Below are positions 44,389 through 52,644 of a stretch of 64,000 nt of DNA, one piece after another. Each line of letters begins with the position of its first letter. The first letter of the stretch is position 1. The notes under the pieces were generated by a model, which searched no databases, was not told the DNA's origin, and saw only the letters and a list, made by a program, of their open reading frames with translations. The position numbers and the translations under genes are program-made. Origin of the DNA: Flavobacterium sp. SH_e (GTDB taxonomy: Bacteria > Bacteroidota > Bacteroidia > Flavobacteriales > Flavobacteriaceae); contig NZ_JAOVZN010000002.1 of NCBI RefSeq assembly GCF_025717045.1, positions 366,030 to 430,029 on the forward strand, read 5' to 3'.

Positions 44389-44784
44389 ATGGTCAAGTTT
44401 GGATATACAATATTATACGTTGAAAACGTTGAAGAAACGATTTTATTTTACGAAAATGCATTTGGCTTTTCGAGAAAATTTGTCTCGCCAGATAATGATT
44501 ATGGCGAATTAATAACAGGAGAAACAACGCTTTCATTTGCTTCTAAAAAATTAGCTTCAAAAAATTTACCTGACGGTTTTATCGAAAGCAGTTTAGAAGA
44601 CAAGCCTTTTGCAATAGAAATTGGTTTTATAACTGAAAATGTACCAGAGGTTTTGCAGAAAGCAACTTCCTTTGGTGCCATTATGGTTTCAGAACCTGTA
44701 GAAAAACCTTGGGGACAAATTGTTGCATACGCAAGAGATTTAAATGGTTTTTTAATTGAGATTTGCACAGAAGTAAAGGGTTGA
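44389..44784 (+). CDS. VOC (glyoxalase/dioxygenase-like) family protein
   Basis: A 131-residue protein of the vicinal oxygen chelate fold, two beta-alpha-beta-beta-beta units. The first is VKFGYTILYVENVEETILFYENAFGFSRKF, the second FAIEIGFITENVPEVLQKATSFGAIMVSEPVEKPWGQIVAYARDLNGFLIEIC. The C-terminal E in FLIEIC is at the usual metal-ligand place, while the first-half ligand H is replaced by Y (FGYTIL), so enzymatic activity is uncertain. Members act in resistance or small-molecule metabolism. Context gives no clear substrate. Confidence 0.82.
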   Translation: MVKFGYTILYVENVEETILFYENAFGFSRKFVSPDNDYGELITGETTLSFASKKLASKNLPDGFIESSLEDKPFAIEIGFITENVPEVLQKATSFGAIMVSEPVEKPWGQIVAYARDLNGFLIEICTEVKG

Positions 44785-44793
44785 TTTTTAGAA

Positions 44794-45246
44794 ATGGATT
44801 ACATACAGAATTAACCTTATTTTTTATTTTCGGCTCTAATAGTAATTCTTTTATGTTTTGGCTTTTATAAAGGAAACGAAACCATTGCTATCAATATTCA
44901 TGATACGTATTTTGTTATTTCTTGGAAACATTTAATGATTCTTATTTCAATAATTTACGGATTGTTAGCTTTGATTTATTTTGCGTTGATGAAGTTCAAT
45001 TTTAATCTAATAAATTGGCTGACTATTTCTCACGTTTTAATTAGTATCATAGGTTTAATAATAATTTTTATTTTGCCTAGATTAATAAAGGATAGTCTTC
45101 CAATAGATTTCTCAACAATAATGGAGGATACAAGATTTAATGAAAGGATAGGATATGGAATTTGGGGTTCTGTCTTTGCATTATTTGGAGCACAGTTTTT
45201 GTTTTTTATCAATGTAATTTATGCTTTAATAAAAGGAAGATTTTAG
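44794..45246 (+). pseudogene. Small membrane protein with in-frame stop near its start
   Basis: An ATG at 44794 opens MDYIQN and then meets TAA at 44812-44814. The same frame continues without a stop as PYFLFSALIVILLCFGFYKGNETIAINIHDTYFVISWKHLMILISIIYGLL... to 45246, giving three or four membrane helices. The DTYFVISWKHL stretch resembles the helix of cytochrome oxidase subunit I that carries HDTYFVVAHFHY. A single base change AAA to TAA would explain the stop. If the break is real only the 103 residues from the ATG at 44935 could be made. Confidence 0.5.
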
Positions 45247-45332
45247 TCTTTTTTACCCCTCACAATTCTCATTTCACAAGAGAAAAATATTCACAAATTT
45301 TTAGCATAACTTCTAAAACTTTGCATGCAAAA

Positions 45333-45376
45333 ATTCCGTAACTTTAAGTGTAATTATTGGGTTACGGAATTTTTTC
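45333..45376 (+). terminator. Hairpin terminator
   Basis: ATTCCGTAAC, 17-base loop, GTTACGGAATTTTTT: a 10-bp stem followed by six T. It closes the VOC / small membrane gene region. Confidence 0.65.
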
Positions 45377-45479
45377 ACTGAGTACTGCCGTTCGATTTTT
45401 TCAGATCAATTAGAATCTGATTTTTAATTCTTTTATCAGAAAGAAATTGGATGACATAATTGTTTAAATGTAGACGATT

Positions 45480-46046
45480 ATGAAAACAACTACCTTATTA
45501 TTTTTATTTTTTACCGCCTTTACTGTCCTTGCCCAAGACAAATTTTTTACCAACACAGGAACAATAAATTTTGAAGCCTCTGTTCCGTTATTCGAAGAAG
45601 TAAAAGCTGTAAACAGACAGGTCGCGATTCTTTTAGAACCTAAAACAAGTACTTTTATCTGTACTGTTATCGTCAAAAATTTTCGCTTTAAATTGGATTT
45701 AATGCAAGAGCATTTCAATGACAATTATATGGAAAGCAATCGTTATCCTAAAGCCGTATTTAAAGGGAAAATCCAAAAATTTGACTTGAAAGATATTACC
45801 GAAGTTGAAAAGAAATACGAGATTAAAGGAAAACTTAATTTACGTGGCAAATCGAAAGAAATTGTTGTAAATGCTTTAATCAAAAGAGTTCCAGAAGGGA
45901 TTCAGGTAATTTCAGATTTTCCAATTTTAGTTTCCGATTTTAATATCCATATTCCAAGTTCTATCGCTTCGAAAGTTTCAACAACAGCTAATACTGAACT
46001 GACGGGAATTGTTAGAAGCGAAGAATCGTTACTAACGCTGAAATAA
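45480..46046 (+). CDS. YceI family periplasmic protein
   Basis: A 188-residue exported protein with signal KTTTLLFLFFTAFTVLAQ. The mature chain FTNTGTINFEASVPLFEEVKAVNRQVAILLEPKTSTFICTVIVKNFRFKLDLMQEHFNDNYMESNRYPKAVFKGKI matches YceI, a lipocalin-like barrel that binds polyisoprenoids or other lipids. The characteristic HFND.YMES...YP.A.FKG core is intact. The protein probably acts in the periplasm. It is convergent with the epimerase gene, with only three bases between the stop codons. Confidence 0.88.
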   Translation: MKTTTLLFLFFTAFTVLAQDKFFTNTGTINFEASVPLFEEVKAVNRQVAILLEPKTSTFICTVIVKNFRFKLDLMQEHFNDNYMESNRYPKAVFKGKIQKFDLKDITEVEKKYEIKGKLNLRGKSKEIVVNALIKRVPEGIQVISDFPILVSDFNIHIPSSIASKVSTTANTELTGIVRSEESLLTLK

Positions 46047-46049
46047 AAC

Positions 46050-46961
46050 TTATTTTATACAATTTATAAGCGTTTTTTCTAAATCAGTAAATTGGAATTC
46101 AAAACCTGTTTTCTGAATTTTTTCAGAAGAAGCACGCGTTCCTGTTAAGACAGCAATGCTCATTTCGCCTAGAAGAATTTTTAGAAAAAAAGGAGGTAAT
46201 TTAGGAACCCATATTGTGTAATCAAACAATTTAGCAAAGGTTTTTGAGAATCTGGCATTGGTAGTATTGTCTGTTATACAGGCATTATATGCGCCTTCTA
46301 GTTTTGTGTCTTCAATACTTTTTAGATAGATCTGGCATAAATCTTCAATATGGATCCAAGGCAAATATTGTTTGCCCGAACCGAGTATTGCGCCAAAACC
46401 AGATTTAAAAGTCGGAGTTAATTTTTTTAAAAAGCCTTCATCTTTTCCTAAAACAATACCAGTTCTAATTTTGACCGTTCGAATATTTAAAGAATTCATT
46501 TTATCTGCAGCACTTTCCCATTTTTGGCAAGTAATGCCTAAAAAATCATTGGCTGGAGGCGTATCTTCTGTAAAGACTTTATGGCTGGTAACAGCACCAT
46601 AAATTCCAATACCTGACGCAGAAACAAATGCTTCCAGTTTTTTATTGTTGTTTTCCAAAACCGAATAGATCATTTCGATAGGTCTTACACGACTTTCAAT
46701 AATCGCTTTTTTGCGTTTTTTGGTCCATCTTTTTTCTACAATTCCTTCACCAGCGAGATGAATGATATAATCTGCGTTAAGAACGGCATTTTTATCAATG
46801 TAGTTTTTCTTAATGTCCCATTTATAATAAGTGACTCTTGGCGTATTTTCTTTATCAGAACGACTCAAGATAGATACAGAATATCCAGCTTCGATCAGAA
46901 CATCTGTCAAATATTTTCCAATGAAACCAGTTCCGCCTGTTAATAGAACATTTTGAGCCAT
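46050..46961 (-). CDS. TIGR01777-type NAD-dependent epimerase/dehydratase
   Basis: A 303-residue extended-SDR protein. The cofactor loop LLTGGTGFIGKYLTDVL starts at residue 5. The subgroup landmarks are YIIHLAGEGIVEKRWTKKRKKAIIESRV, VSASGIGIYG, and KIRTGIVLGKDEGFLKKLTPTFKSGFGAILGSGKQYLPWIHIEDL. This is the TIGR01777 family (plants: SulA-like, bacteria: YfcH), whose substrate is unknown. The active-site serine lies in ASGIGIYG with a tyrosine. It is divergent from the TetR gene with a palindromic intergenic region between. Confidence 0.88.
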   Translation of the reverse strand: MAQNVLLTGGTGFIGKYLTDVLIEAGYSVSILSRSDKENTPRVTYYKWDIKKNYIDKNAVLNADYIIHLAGEGIVEKRWTKKRKKAIIESRVRPIEMIYSVLENNNKKLEAFVSASGIGIYGAVTSHKVFTEDTPPANDFLGITCQKWESAADKMNSLNIRTVKIRTGIVLGKDEGFLKKLTPTFKSGFGAILGSGKQYLPWIHIEDLCQIYLKSIEDTKLEGAYNACITDNTTNARFSKTFAKLFDYTIWVPKLPPFFLKILLGEMSIAVLTGTRASSEKIQKTGFEFQFTDLEKTLINCIK

Positions 46962-46992
46962 AATAGTTTATAATATATTTAACAGTATATAG

Positions 46993-47035
46993 TGTTTAAG
47001 GATAAGTAAAGGTACTTAAACAATGTTTACCTTTA
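46993..47035. promoter_or_regulatory. Nested inverted repeats between the epimerase and TetR genes
   Basis: TGTTTAAG (46993-47000) pairs with CTTAAACA (47015-47022), and TAAAGGTA (47007-47014) pairs with TACCTTTA (47028-47035). The interleaved pair in a divergent intergenic region is a plausible operator for the TetR protein and/or overlapping promoters, since TACCTTTA resembles the -7 box. Confidence 0.4.
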
Positions 47036-47059
47036 TGGCAAATTCTAAATTTTAATAAA

Positions 47060-47719
47060 ATGGCGACTAAAAAAAAGGTAATTACCAAAGATGATATCGT
47101 TTCAAAATATATGGAAGAAGTTCTAGAAAAAGGTCAAAAACCAAAATCGGTTTATCATTTTGCCAAAGAAAATGATTTTACTGAAGCTGAATTTTATGCT
47201 TTTTTTGGAACATTAGAAGGTTTAGAAAAAGAAATATTCCGACTGTTTTTTGAAAACACAGTGAATCTTCTTCACAAAAATGAAGAATATCAGCAATATG
47301 ATATGAAAAACAAAATGCTGAGCTTCTATTTTACTTTCTTCGAAATCCTAACAGCAAACAGAAGTTATGTTTTGCAAACCCTTAAAATAGACAGAAATCC
47401 GCTTAAAAACTTAGTGCAATTAACTACACTTCGAAATAGTTTTAAAGAATATGTTTCTGAAATCTTAACTGACGATTATAGATTGGAACAAGAAAGATTT
47501 CAAAAATTTCAAGAAAAAGCTATTCAAGAATCGGCTTGGTTGCAATTAATGATGACGATTAAATTCTGGATGGAAGATGAATCTCCGGCTTTTGAAAAAA
47601 CGGATATTTTTATAGAAAAATCAGTGAATGCTTCTTTCGAATTAATGAATGTTGCGCCAATGAATCATCTGATTGATTTCGGAAAATTTTTGTTTAAAGA
47701 AAAAGTGTACAGCAGATAA
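47060..47719 (+). CDS. TetR-family transcriptional regulator
   Basis: A 219-residue regulator. The N-terminal DNA-binding part is DDIVSKYMEEVLEKGQKPKSVYHFAKENDFTEAEFYAFFGTLEGLEKEIFRLFFENTVNLLH (helix-turn-helix near residues 25-50). The C-terminal part is a helical ligand-binding domain of the TetR group usually found with AarF kinases in Bacteroidota. The stop codon overlaps the start of the kinase gene (TAATG), so the two are coupled. It probably controls its own operon through the palindromes in front; the ligand is unknown. Confidence 0.8.
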   Translation: MATKKKVITKDDIVSKYMEEVLEKGQKPKSVYHFAKENDFTEAEFYAFFGTLEGLEKEIFRLFFENTVNLLHKNEEYQQYDMKNKMLSFYFTFFEILTANRSYVLQTLKIDRNPLKNLVQLTTLRNSFKEYVSEILTDDYRLEQERFQKFQEKAIQESAWLQLMMTIKFWMEDESPAFEKTDIFIEKSVNASFELMNVAPMNHLIDFGKFLFKEKVYSR

Positions 47720-49023
47720 TGAAAACAATCGATTATATTCCAACTTCAAAAATAGAAAGAGCAGGAAAATTGGTTCAAACTGGTGCTAAAATTGGCGTAA
47801 ACTATGTAAAGCATTATGCCGAAAAAATAGTTAACCCAGATTTGACCCGTGATAAATTGAACGAAAACAATGCAGAAGATATTTATGACGGACTGAAAAG
47901 CTTAAAAGGAAGTGCACTTAAAGTTGCTCAGATGCTGAGTATGGATAAGAACTTTCTTCCGCAGGCTTATGTAGAAAAGTTTTCTTTGTCTCAGTTTTCA
48001 GTTCCGCCACTTTCTGCTCCTTTGGTTTTAAAAACGTTCAAAAGTAATTTTGGCAAAACGCCTTATGAAATTTTTGATGAATTCAATCCAAATTCAATAA
48101 ACGCGGCAAGTATTGGTCAAGTGCATTTGGCAAAGAAAAATGACAAAAAACTAGCAGTTAAAATTCAATATCCTGGCGTTGCCAATAGTATTTCTTCCGA
48201 TTTGGCTTTGGTAAAACCAATTGCAATTAGAATGTTTAATCTTCAAGGAAAAGATTCTGATAAATATTTTAAAGAGGTTGAAGACAAATTGATTGAAGAA
48301 ACTAACTATTTGTTAGAATTAAAACAAAGTAAGGAAGTTGTTGAATCTTGTAATAAAATAGAAAACATCACTTTTCCGAATTACTATCCAGAGTTTTCAT
48401 CAGAGAAAATCATTACGATGGATTGGATGACAGGAATTCATCTTTCTGAATTTACAGCAAAAAATATCGATCAGGAAATTGGTGATAAAATTGGGCAGGC
48501 GCTTTGGGATTTTTATATGTATCAAATTCATGTTTTACGAAAAGTTCACGCCGATCCACATCCGGGAAATTTTTTAGTTGACGATCAAAATCAATTGATC
48601 GCTTTGGATTTTGGCTGTATGAAACAAATTCCAAATGATTTCTATACACCGTATTTCGAATTGATCAATAAAAATGTCATTACAGACGAAAAGCTTTTCA
48701 ACCAGAAATTATTCGAATTAGAAATTCTTCGTCCAGACGATACGCCAGCAGAAATCGAATATTTCACCGAAATGTTTCATGATTTATTATCACTTTTCAC
48801 AAAACCTTTCCAAAACGAAACTTTCGATTTTGCCGATGAAAAATTCTTTAACGCAATTGCCGAATTAGGAAAGCGTTTCTCAGAAGATACAAACCTCAAA
48901 AAAATGAACGGAAATCGAGGTTCTAAGCACTTTATTTATATGAATCGTACTTTCTTCGGACTTTATAATTTAATGTTTGATTTGAAAGCTAAAATTGTGG
49001 TTGAGAATTATTTGAAATACTAA
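47719..49023 (+). CDS. AarF/ABC1/UbiB-family atypical kinase
   Basis: A 434-residue protein of the ABC1/ADCK/UbiB family. The diagnostic KxGQ-like loop is GLKSLKGSALKVAQMLSMDKN near residue 65 (the Q is in AQ). The catalytic region has ASIGQVHLAKKNDKKLAVKIQYPG (alanine-rich loop and lysine) and VHADPHPGNFLVDDQNQLIALDFGCMK near 275. Family members support quinone biosynthesis and use ATP in an unusual way; bacteroidal quinone is menaquinone, so the role here is not certain. The gene is translationally coupled to the TetR gene. Confidence 0.9.
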   Translation: MKTIDYIPTSKIERAGKLVQTGAKIGVNYVKHYAEKIVNPDLTRDKLNENNAEDIYDGLKSLKGSALKVAQMLSMDKNFLPQAYVEKFSLSQFSVPPLSAPLVLKTFKSNFGKTPYEIFDEFNPNSINAASIGQVHLAKKNDKKLAVKIQYPGVANSISSDLALVKPIAIRMFNLQGKDSDKYFKEVEDKLIEETNYLLELKQSKEVVESCNKIENITFPNYYPEFSSEKIITMDWMTGIHLSEFTAKNIDQEIGDKIGQALWDFYMYQIHVLRKVHADPHPGNFLVDDQNQLIALDFGCMKQIPNDFYTPYFELINKNVITDEKLFNQKLFELEILRPDDTPAEIEYFTEMFHDLLSLFTKPFQNETFDFADEKFFNAIAELGKRFSEDTNLKKMNGNRGSKHFIYMNRTFFGLYNLMFDLKAKIVVENYLKY

Positions 49024-49082
49024 AGTTTTTTGTTTCAGGTTTAAAGTTTCAAGTTTCAAGTTTGCTTAACTTTATTTATAGA

Positions 49083-49121
49083 ACTTTGTCAAAGTTTAAA
49101 ACTTTGACAAAGTTTTTTTTC
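49083..49121 (+). terminator. Terminator after the UbiB-family gene
   Basis: AACTTTGTCAAAGTT, TAA loop, AACTTTGACAAAGTTTTTTTT: long stem and T run. Confidence 0.75.
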
Positions 49122-49130
49122 GTCCAGTTT

Positions 49131-49230
49131 GTCATTCCGAGGAACGAGGAATCTCCACAAGTAACTTGACAAAGATTGTTGATTCTGATTGTGGAGCTAC
49201 TTACGAAGATTCCTCGTTCCTCGGAATGAC
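49131..49230 (+). repeat. Long palindromic intergenic repeat, copy 2
   Basis: Arms GTCATTCCGAGGAACGAGG(AATC) at 49131-49153 and the exact complement at 49208-49230 give a 23-bp perfect stem. The apex shares TAACTTGACAAAGATT and TGATTCT with copy 1 at 13817-13914. The whole unit is flanked by further inverted stretches of CAAGTTTCAAGTTT type (49043-49065 against 49258-49288), so the gap 49024-49296 is a nested set of inverted repeats with no gene. Confidence 0.8.
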
Positions 49231-49296
49231 AATACTTTGGTTAAACGTCCAGTAAAAACTTGAAACTTGAAACCTCAAACTTGAAACAAAATAACT

Positions 49297-50592
49297 TTAT
49301 TTCAAAATCCCCTTTTTATAAGTCGCAATTGCTCGATCTCGAGCAAAAGCATGATCAACCATAGGTTCTGCATATCCAAAATCAAATTCTGGAATCCATT
49401 TGCGGATATATTCTCCTTTTTCGTCAAATTTCTTTTGCTGAATTTCTGGATTGAAAACTCTGAAATACGGCGCCGCATCGCAACCTGTTCCAGCTGCCCA
49501 TTGCCAGTTTCCGACATTAGATGCTAATTCAAAATCTAACAATTTTTCGGCAAAATAAGCTTCGCCCCATTGCCAATTAATTAGCAAATGTTTGCATAAA
49601 AAACTTGCCACGACCATACGCACGCGATTGTGCATATAGCCCGTTTCGTTAAGCTGACGCATTCCTGCATCGACCATTGAGTATCCTGTAGTTCCAGAAC
49701 ACCAGCGTTTGAAGTCTTCTTCGTTATTTCGCCATTGAATTCCATCATAATTGGATTTGAAATTATGATTGACGCAATTCGGAAAACTAAACAAGATTTG
49801 AATAAAGAATTCCCTCCAGATTAATTCGCTCAAAAATGTCTGATTTTTTCGGTTTGCCCAATTTACTAATTTTCTAATACTTACCGTTCCAAAACGCAAA
49901 TGTGGCGAAAGATAAGAAGTGCTATCTAAAGCAGGGAAATCTCTGGTTTCTTTATAATTGGTAATTTGAGTTAAATTATGAGGCTGTACTTTTATGGAAC
50001 TTCTTTGAAAACCTATTTCGGCTAAATCTGGGAACTTGAATTTATTTTTAGCGAAATTAGATTGAAATGGCACTGAATCATATTCTGGAGCCGAACCCGA
50101 AAGATGATATTTTTCTAGCCATTTGTTTTTATATGGCGTGTAAACGGTATATGGAAGCCCGTCTGCTTTTGTGATTTCTTTTTCTTCGAAAATTACGTGA
50201 TCTTTAAATGAAAAAGATTTGATGTTATTTTCTTTCAATAAAGCCGAAATTGTTGTGTCCCGTTTGATGGCAAATGGTTCGTAATCTTTATTAAAGAATA
50301 CGTTTTGAATGTCAAATTCATCAATAAGGGATTTCCAAACGTCTTTTGTTTTTCCTTTTTTAATTAGGATTGATGAATTAAGTTCCTTTAATTCTGAATT
50401 TATCTTTTCAAGTGAATCGTAAATGAAACTTACTCTAGCATCATTTTTTGGAAGGTGTTCCAAAATATCATCATCAAAAATAAATAGCGGAATTACTGGA
50501 AAATCTGATTGTAGGGCATGAAATAGTCCCGTATTGTCTTCTAAACGCAAATCGCGTCTAAACCAGAAAAAGGTAACTTTTTGTTTTGTCAT
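49297..50592 (-). CDS. phrB: Deoxyribodipyrimidine photolyase / cryptochrome family
   Basis: About 431 residues from the ATG at 50592 (MTKQKVTFFWFRRDLRLEDN); a GTG six codons upstream is also open. The N-terminal antenna domain runs to about 130. The FAD domain has HLRFGTVSIRKLV, LSELIWREFFIQILFSFP, and the core GYSMVDAGMRQLNETGYMHNRVRMVVASFLCKHLLINWQWGEAYF...GNWQWAAGTGCDAAPYFRVFNP, which is the signature of class I CPD photolyases. It repairs UV-induced pyrimidine dimers with light. It is the last gene of the light/carotenoid cluster. Confidence 0.92.
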   Translation of the reverse strand: MTKQKVTFFWFRRDLRLEDNTGLFHALQSDFPVIPLFIFDDDILEHLPKNDARVSFIYDSLEKINSELKELNSSILIKKGKTKDVWKSLIDEFDIQNVFFNKDYEPFAIKRDTTISALLKENNIKSFSFKDHVIFEEKEITKADGLPYTVYTPYKNKWLEKYHLSGSAPEYDSVPFQSNFAKNKFKFPDLAEIGFQRSSIKVQPHNLTQITNYKETRDFPALDSTSYLSPHLRFGTVSIRKLVNWANRKNQTFLSELIWREFFIQILFSFPNCVNHNFKSNYDGIQWRNNEEDFKRWCSGTTGYSMVDAGMRQLNETGYMHNRVRMVVASFLCKHLLINWQWGEAYFAEKLLDFELASNVGNWQWAAGTGCDAAPYFRVFNPEIQQKKFDEKGEYIRKWIPEFDFGYAEPMVDHAFARDRAIATYKKGILK

Positions 50593-50668
50593 TGTTTGTT
50601 TTTTTGCCACAGATTAAAAGAATTTAAAAGGATTTAAAAGGATTTTTTTAATCTATGAAATCTGTAAC

Positions 50669-51136
50669 TTAATTTTTTGAATTAAACAACTCTTCGATTT
50701 TATTGTATCGGTAATCGAAAATACTTTTGAGTTTGTTTTTTACAACTAATCTATTTATGATTCTTCCTAGAAATCCGAATGGAAGTGCGTAATGAACAAT
50801 ATCTGTCATTTTGGTTCCGCCATCTTCGGTGCGTTCAAAAAAGTGTTTATGATGCCATAATTTATAAGGACCAAATTGCTGAATGTCTACAAAATACTCA
50901 TTTTCTTTACAAGCCGTAATTTCGGTAACCCATGAAACTTTTATTCCGAAAAGTGGTTTTAAAGTATACGTAATAATCTGCCCTTGATACATACGTTTAT
51001 CATCAAAATCCTGAATTTCGAAACTCATATTATCGAGTGTAATGGTCTGGAGATTTTTTGGACTGGAGAAAAAGTTCCAGCATTCTTCTACACTTGCATT
51101 AATATGTTGTATGGTTACTATTTTGTATAATTTCAT
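50669..51136 (-). CDS. SRPBCC family protein
   Basis: A 155-residue protein of the START/Bet v1-like ligand-binding fold: IQHINASVEECWNFFSSPKNLQTITLDNMSFEIQDFDDKRMYQGQIITYTLKPLFGIKVSWVTEITA...FVDIQQFGPYKLWHHKHFFERTEDGGTKMTDIVHYALPFGFLGRIINRLVVKNKLKSIFDYRYNKIEEL. This group is often encoded between carotenoid genes and the photolyase in flavobacteria, and may bind a hydrophobic ligand. The specific role is unknown. It lies 15 bases downstream of crtZ on the same strand. Confidence 0.82.
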   Translation of the reverse strand: MKLYKIVTIQHINASVEECWNFFSSPKNLQTITLDNMSFEIQDFDDKRMYQGQIITYTLKPLFGIKVSWVTEITACKENEYFVDIQQFGPYKLWHHKHFFERTEDGGTKMTDIVHYALPFGFLGRIINRLVVKNKLKSIFDYRYNKIEELFNSKN

Positions 51137-51151
51137 CTCCTTAAAGTCAAT

Positions 51152-51592
51152 TTACATTTTATAATATTTAAAAGGCACGAATAACATTCCGAAACATTCT
51201 CCTTTTTCTTTCTGTAAATGTTTGTGGTGAATTTTATGCGCTTTTCGAAGTCCGATGAGGTACTTGTTTTTCGTGTTTTTAAACCATTTAAAACGCTGAT
51301 GAATTAACACGTCGTGAATTAGAAAATAGCAAACGCCATAAAGTGTAATACCACAGGCGATGAAAAACAAATAATTAAATCCGCCTTGAACACCAAAATA
51401 AAATAATATAATACTCGGAGTGGCAAAAATGACAAAGAAAATATCATTGCGCTCAAACGTATTTTCGTATTTCGGCTGATGGTGATCGGCATGAAAATAC
51501 CACATAAATCCGTGCATGACATATTTGTGTGTAAGCCACGTAACACATTCCATGAATAGAAAAACGCCTAAAAAGATTAAAAAAGAAATCAT
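51152..51592 (-). CDS. crtZ: Beta-carotene hydroxylase (fatty acid hydroxylase fold)
   Basis: A 146-residue membrane-bound di-iron hydroxylase that turns beta-carotene into cryptoxanthin and zeaxanthin. The histidine clusters are THKYVMHGFMWYFHADHHQP, LIHDVLIHQRF and RKAHKIHHKHLQKEKGECFGM, exactly the CrtZ pattern. Hydrophobic segments at about residues 2-20, 57-75 and 80-98 put it in the inner membrane. It sits 15 bases upstream of the SRPBCC gene; a long palindromic repeat lies between it and crtB. No lycopene cyclase gene is adjacent. Confidence 0.92.
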   Translation of the reverse strand: MISFLIFLGVFLFMECVTWLTHKYVMHGFMWYFHADHHQPKYENTFERNDIFFVIFATPSIILFYFGVQGGFNYLFFIACGITLYGVCYFLIHDVLIHQRFKWFKNTKNKYLIGLRKAHKIHHKHLQKEKGECFGMLFVPFKYYKM

Positions 51593-51681
51593 TTTATAAA
51601 TGTTGATGTTTTAAAATTATCGTTTTATTGTTTTTGAGTTTAGCTTTAGATTATAAAAGATTGACTCAAATGAGTTTGTTT

Positions 51682-51784
51682 TGTCATTTTGACCGAAGGG
51701 AGAAATCGCATAAGGAACTCCATAATATGAATAACCAATCTTTGGCGATTTACTAGTGTGATTTCTCCCTTCGGTCGAAATGAC
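51682..51784 (+). repeat. Long palindromic intergenic repeat, copy 3
   Basis: Arms GTCATTTTGACCGAAGGGAG(AAATC) at 51682-51706 and near-perfect complement at 51760-51784. The interior CCAATCTTTGGCGATTTACT is related in reverse orientation to the CAAAGATT core of copies 1 and 2. It separates crtB from crtZ. Confidence 0.7.
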
Positions 51785-51800
51785 AAACTATACGTTGATT

Positions 51801-52640
51801 TTATACTAGTTTTAATTTATACGTCACAAAAGACTGTGCTAAAAGTCCTGCTTTGGTGTAATTAGAAACTCGAATTCTGGAGTTTCCAATTTCATAATAC
51901 GGAGTGTTTTTTAGTTTTTTGAGCAGTTTTTTGTAATAAATATAGGCAGTATAAACTCCAAATTTAGCTTCGATTGGCAGTTTTACAATTCCTTGATAAG
52001 CGATTTGAAAATCTTCTTCGATTTCTTTGATGATTTGATTTTTCGAATCTTCGTTGAAGTTATTCAGATTTACGCCTGGAAAATAAGTTCGGTTCAAGAT
52101 GGTGTTATCGTCTTTTAAATCTCTCAAAAAATTTACTTTCTGAAAAGCAGAACCCAAACGCATGGCTTCATTTTTCAATTGTTCGTATTTGTGTTCTTTT
52201 CCAGAAACAAAAACCTTTAAACACATTAAACCCACAACATCGGCAGAACCATAAATGTAGTCGATGTATTCGGCTTGAGTTTGGTAATTTGATTTTATGA
52301 GATCCATTTTCATGCTTTTTAGAAAAGCCTGAACCAAATCGTCGGTGATATTGTATTCTTTTACAGTATGTTGGAACGAATTTAAAATTGGATTTAAGCT
52401 TATGCCTAATTCCATTGCTTTGTAATATTCTTTTTCGAAATCTTCGATTAGATATTCTTTTTCATAATCATGAAACGAATCTACAATTTCATCAGCAAAA
52501 CGAACGAATCCGTAAATACTGTAAATAGCATCGCGAATACTTGGTGAAAGCATTTTTACTGCAAGCGAAAATGAAGTACTGTAATTTTTGGTTACCAGTT
52601 TGCTGCATTTGAAAGAAACGGCGTCGAATAGTGATTTCAT
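51801..52640 (-). CDS. crtB: Phytoene synthase
   Basis: A 279-residue squalene/phytoene synthase-like enzyme that joins two geranylgeranyl diphosphates to phytoene. The first aspartate-rich motif is YGFVRFADEIVDSFHDY near residue 45, the second VNFLRDLKDD near 165, and SADVVGLMCLKVF near 130 is another family landmark. The length fits short bacteroidal CrtB. It lies five bases after crtI in the same operon. This sets up the committed step of carotenoid synthesis; substrates come from the isoprenoid pathway encoded elsewhere. Confidence 0.94.
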   Translation of the reverse strand: MKSLFDAVSFKCSKLVTKNYSTSFSLAVKMLSPSIRDAIYSIYGFVRFADEIVDSFHDYEKEYLIEDFEKEYYKAMELGISLNPILNSFQHTVKEYNITDDLVQAFLKSMKMDLIKSNYQTQAEYIDYIYGSADVVGLMCLKVFVSGKEHKYEQLKNEAMRLGSAFQKVNFLRDLKDDNTILNRTYFPGVNLNNFNEDSKNQIIKEIEEDFQIAYQGIVKLPIEAKFGVYTAYIYYKKLLKKLKNTPYYEIGNSRIRVSNYTKAGLLAQSFVTYKLKLV

Positions 52641-52644
52641 TTTT

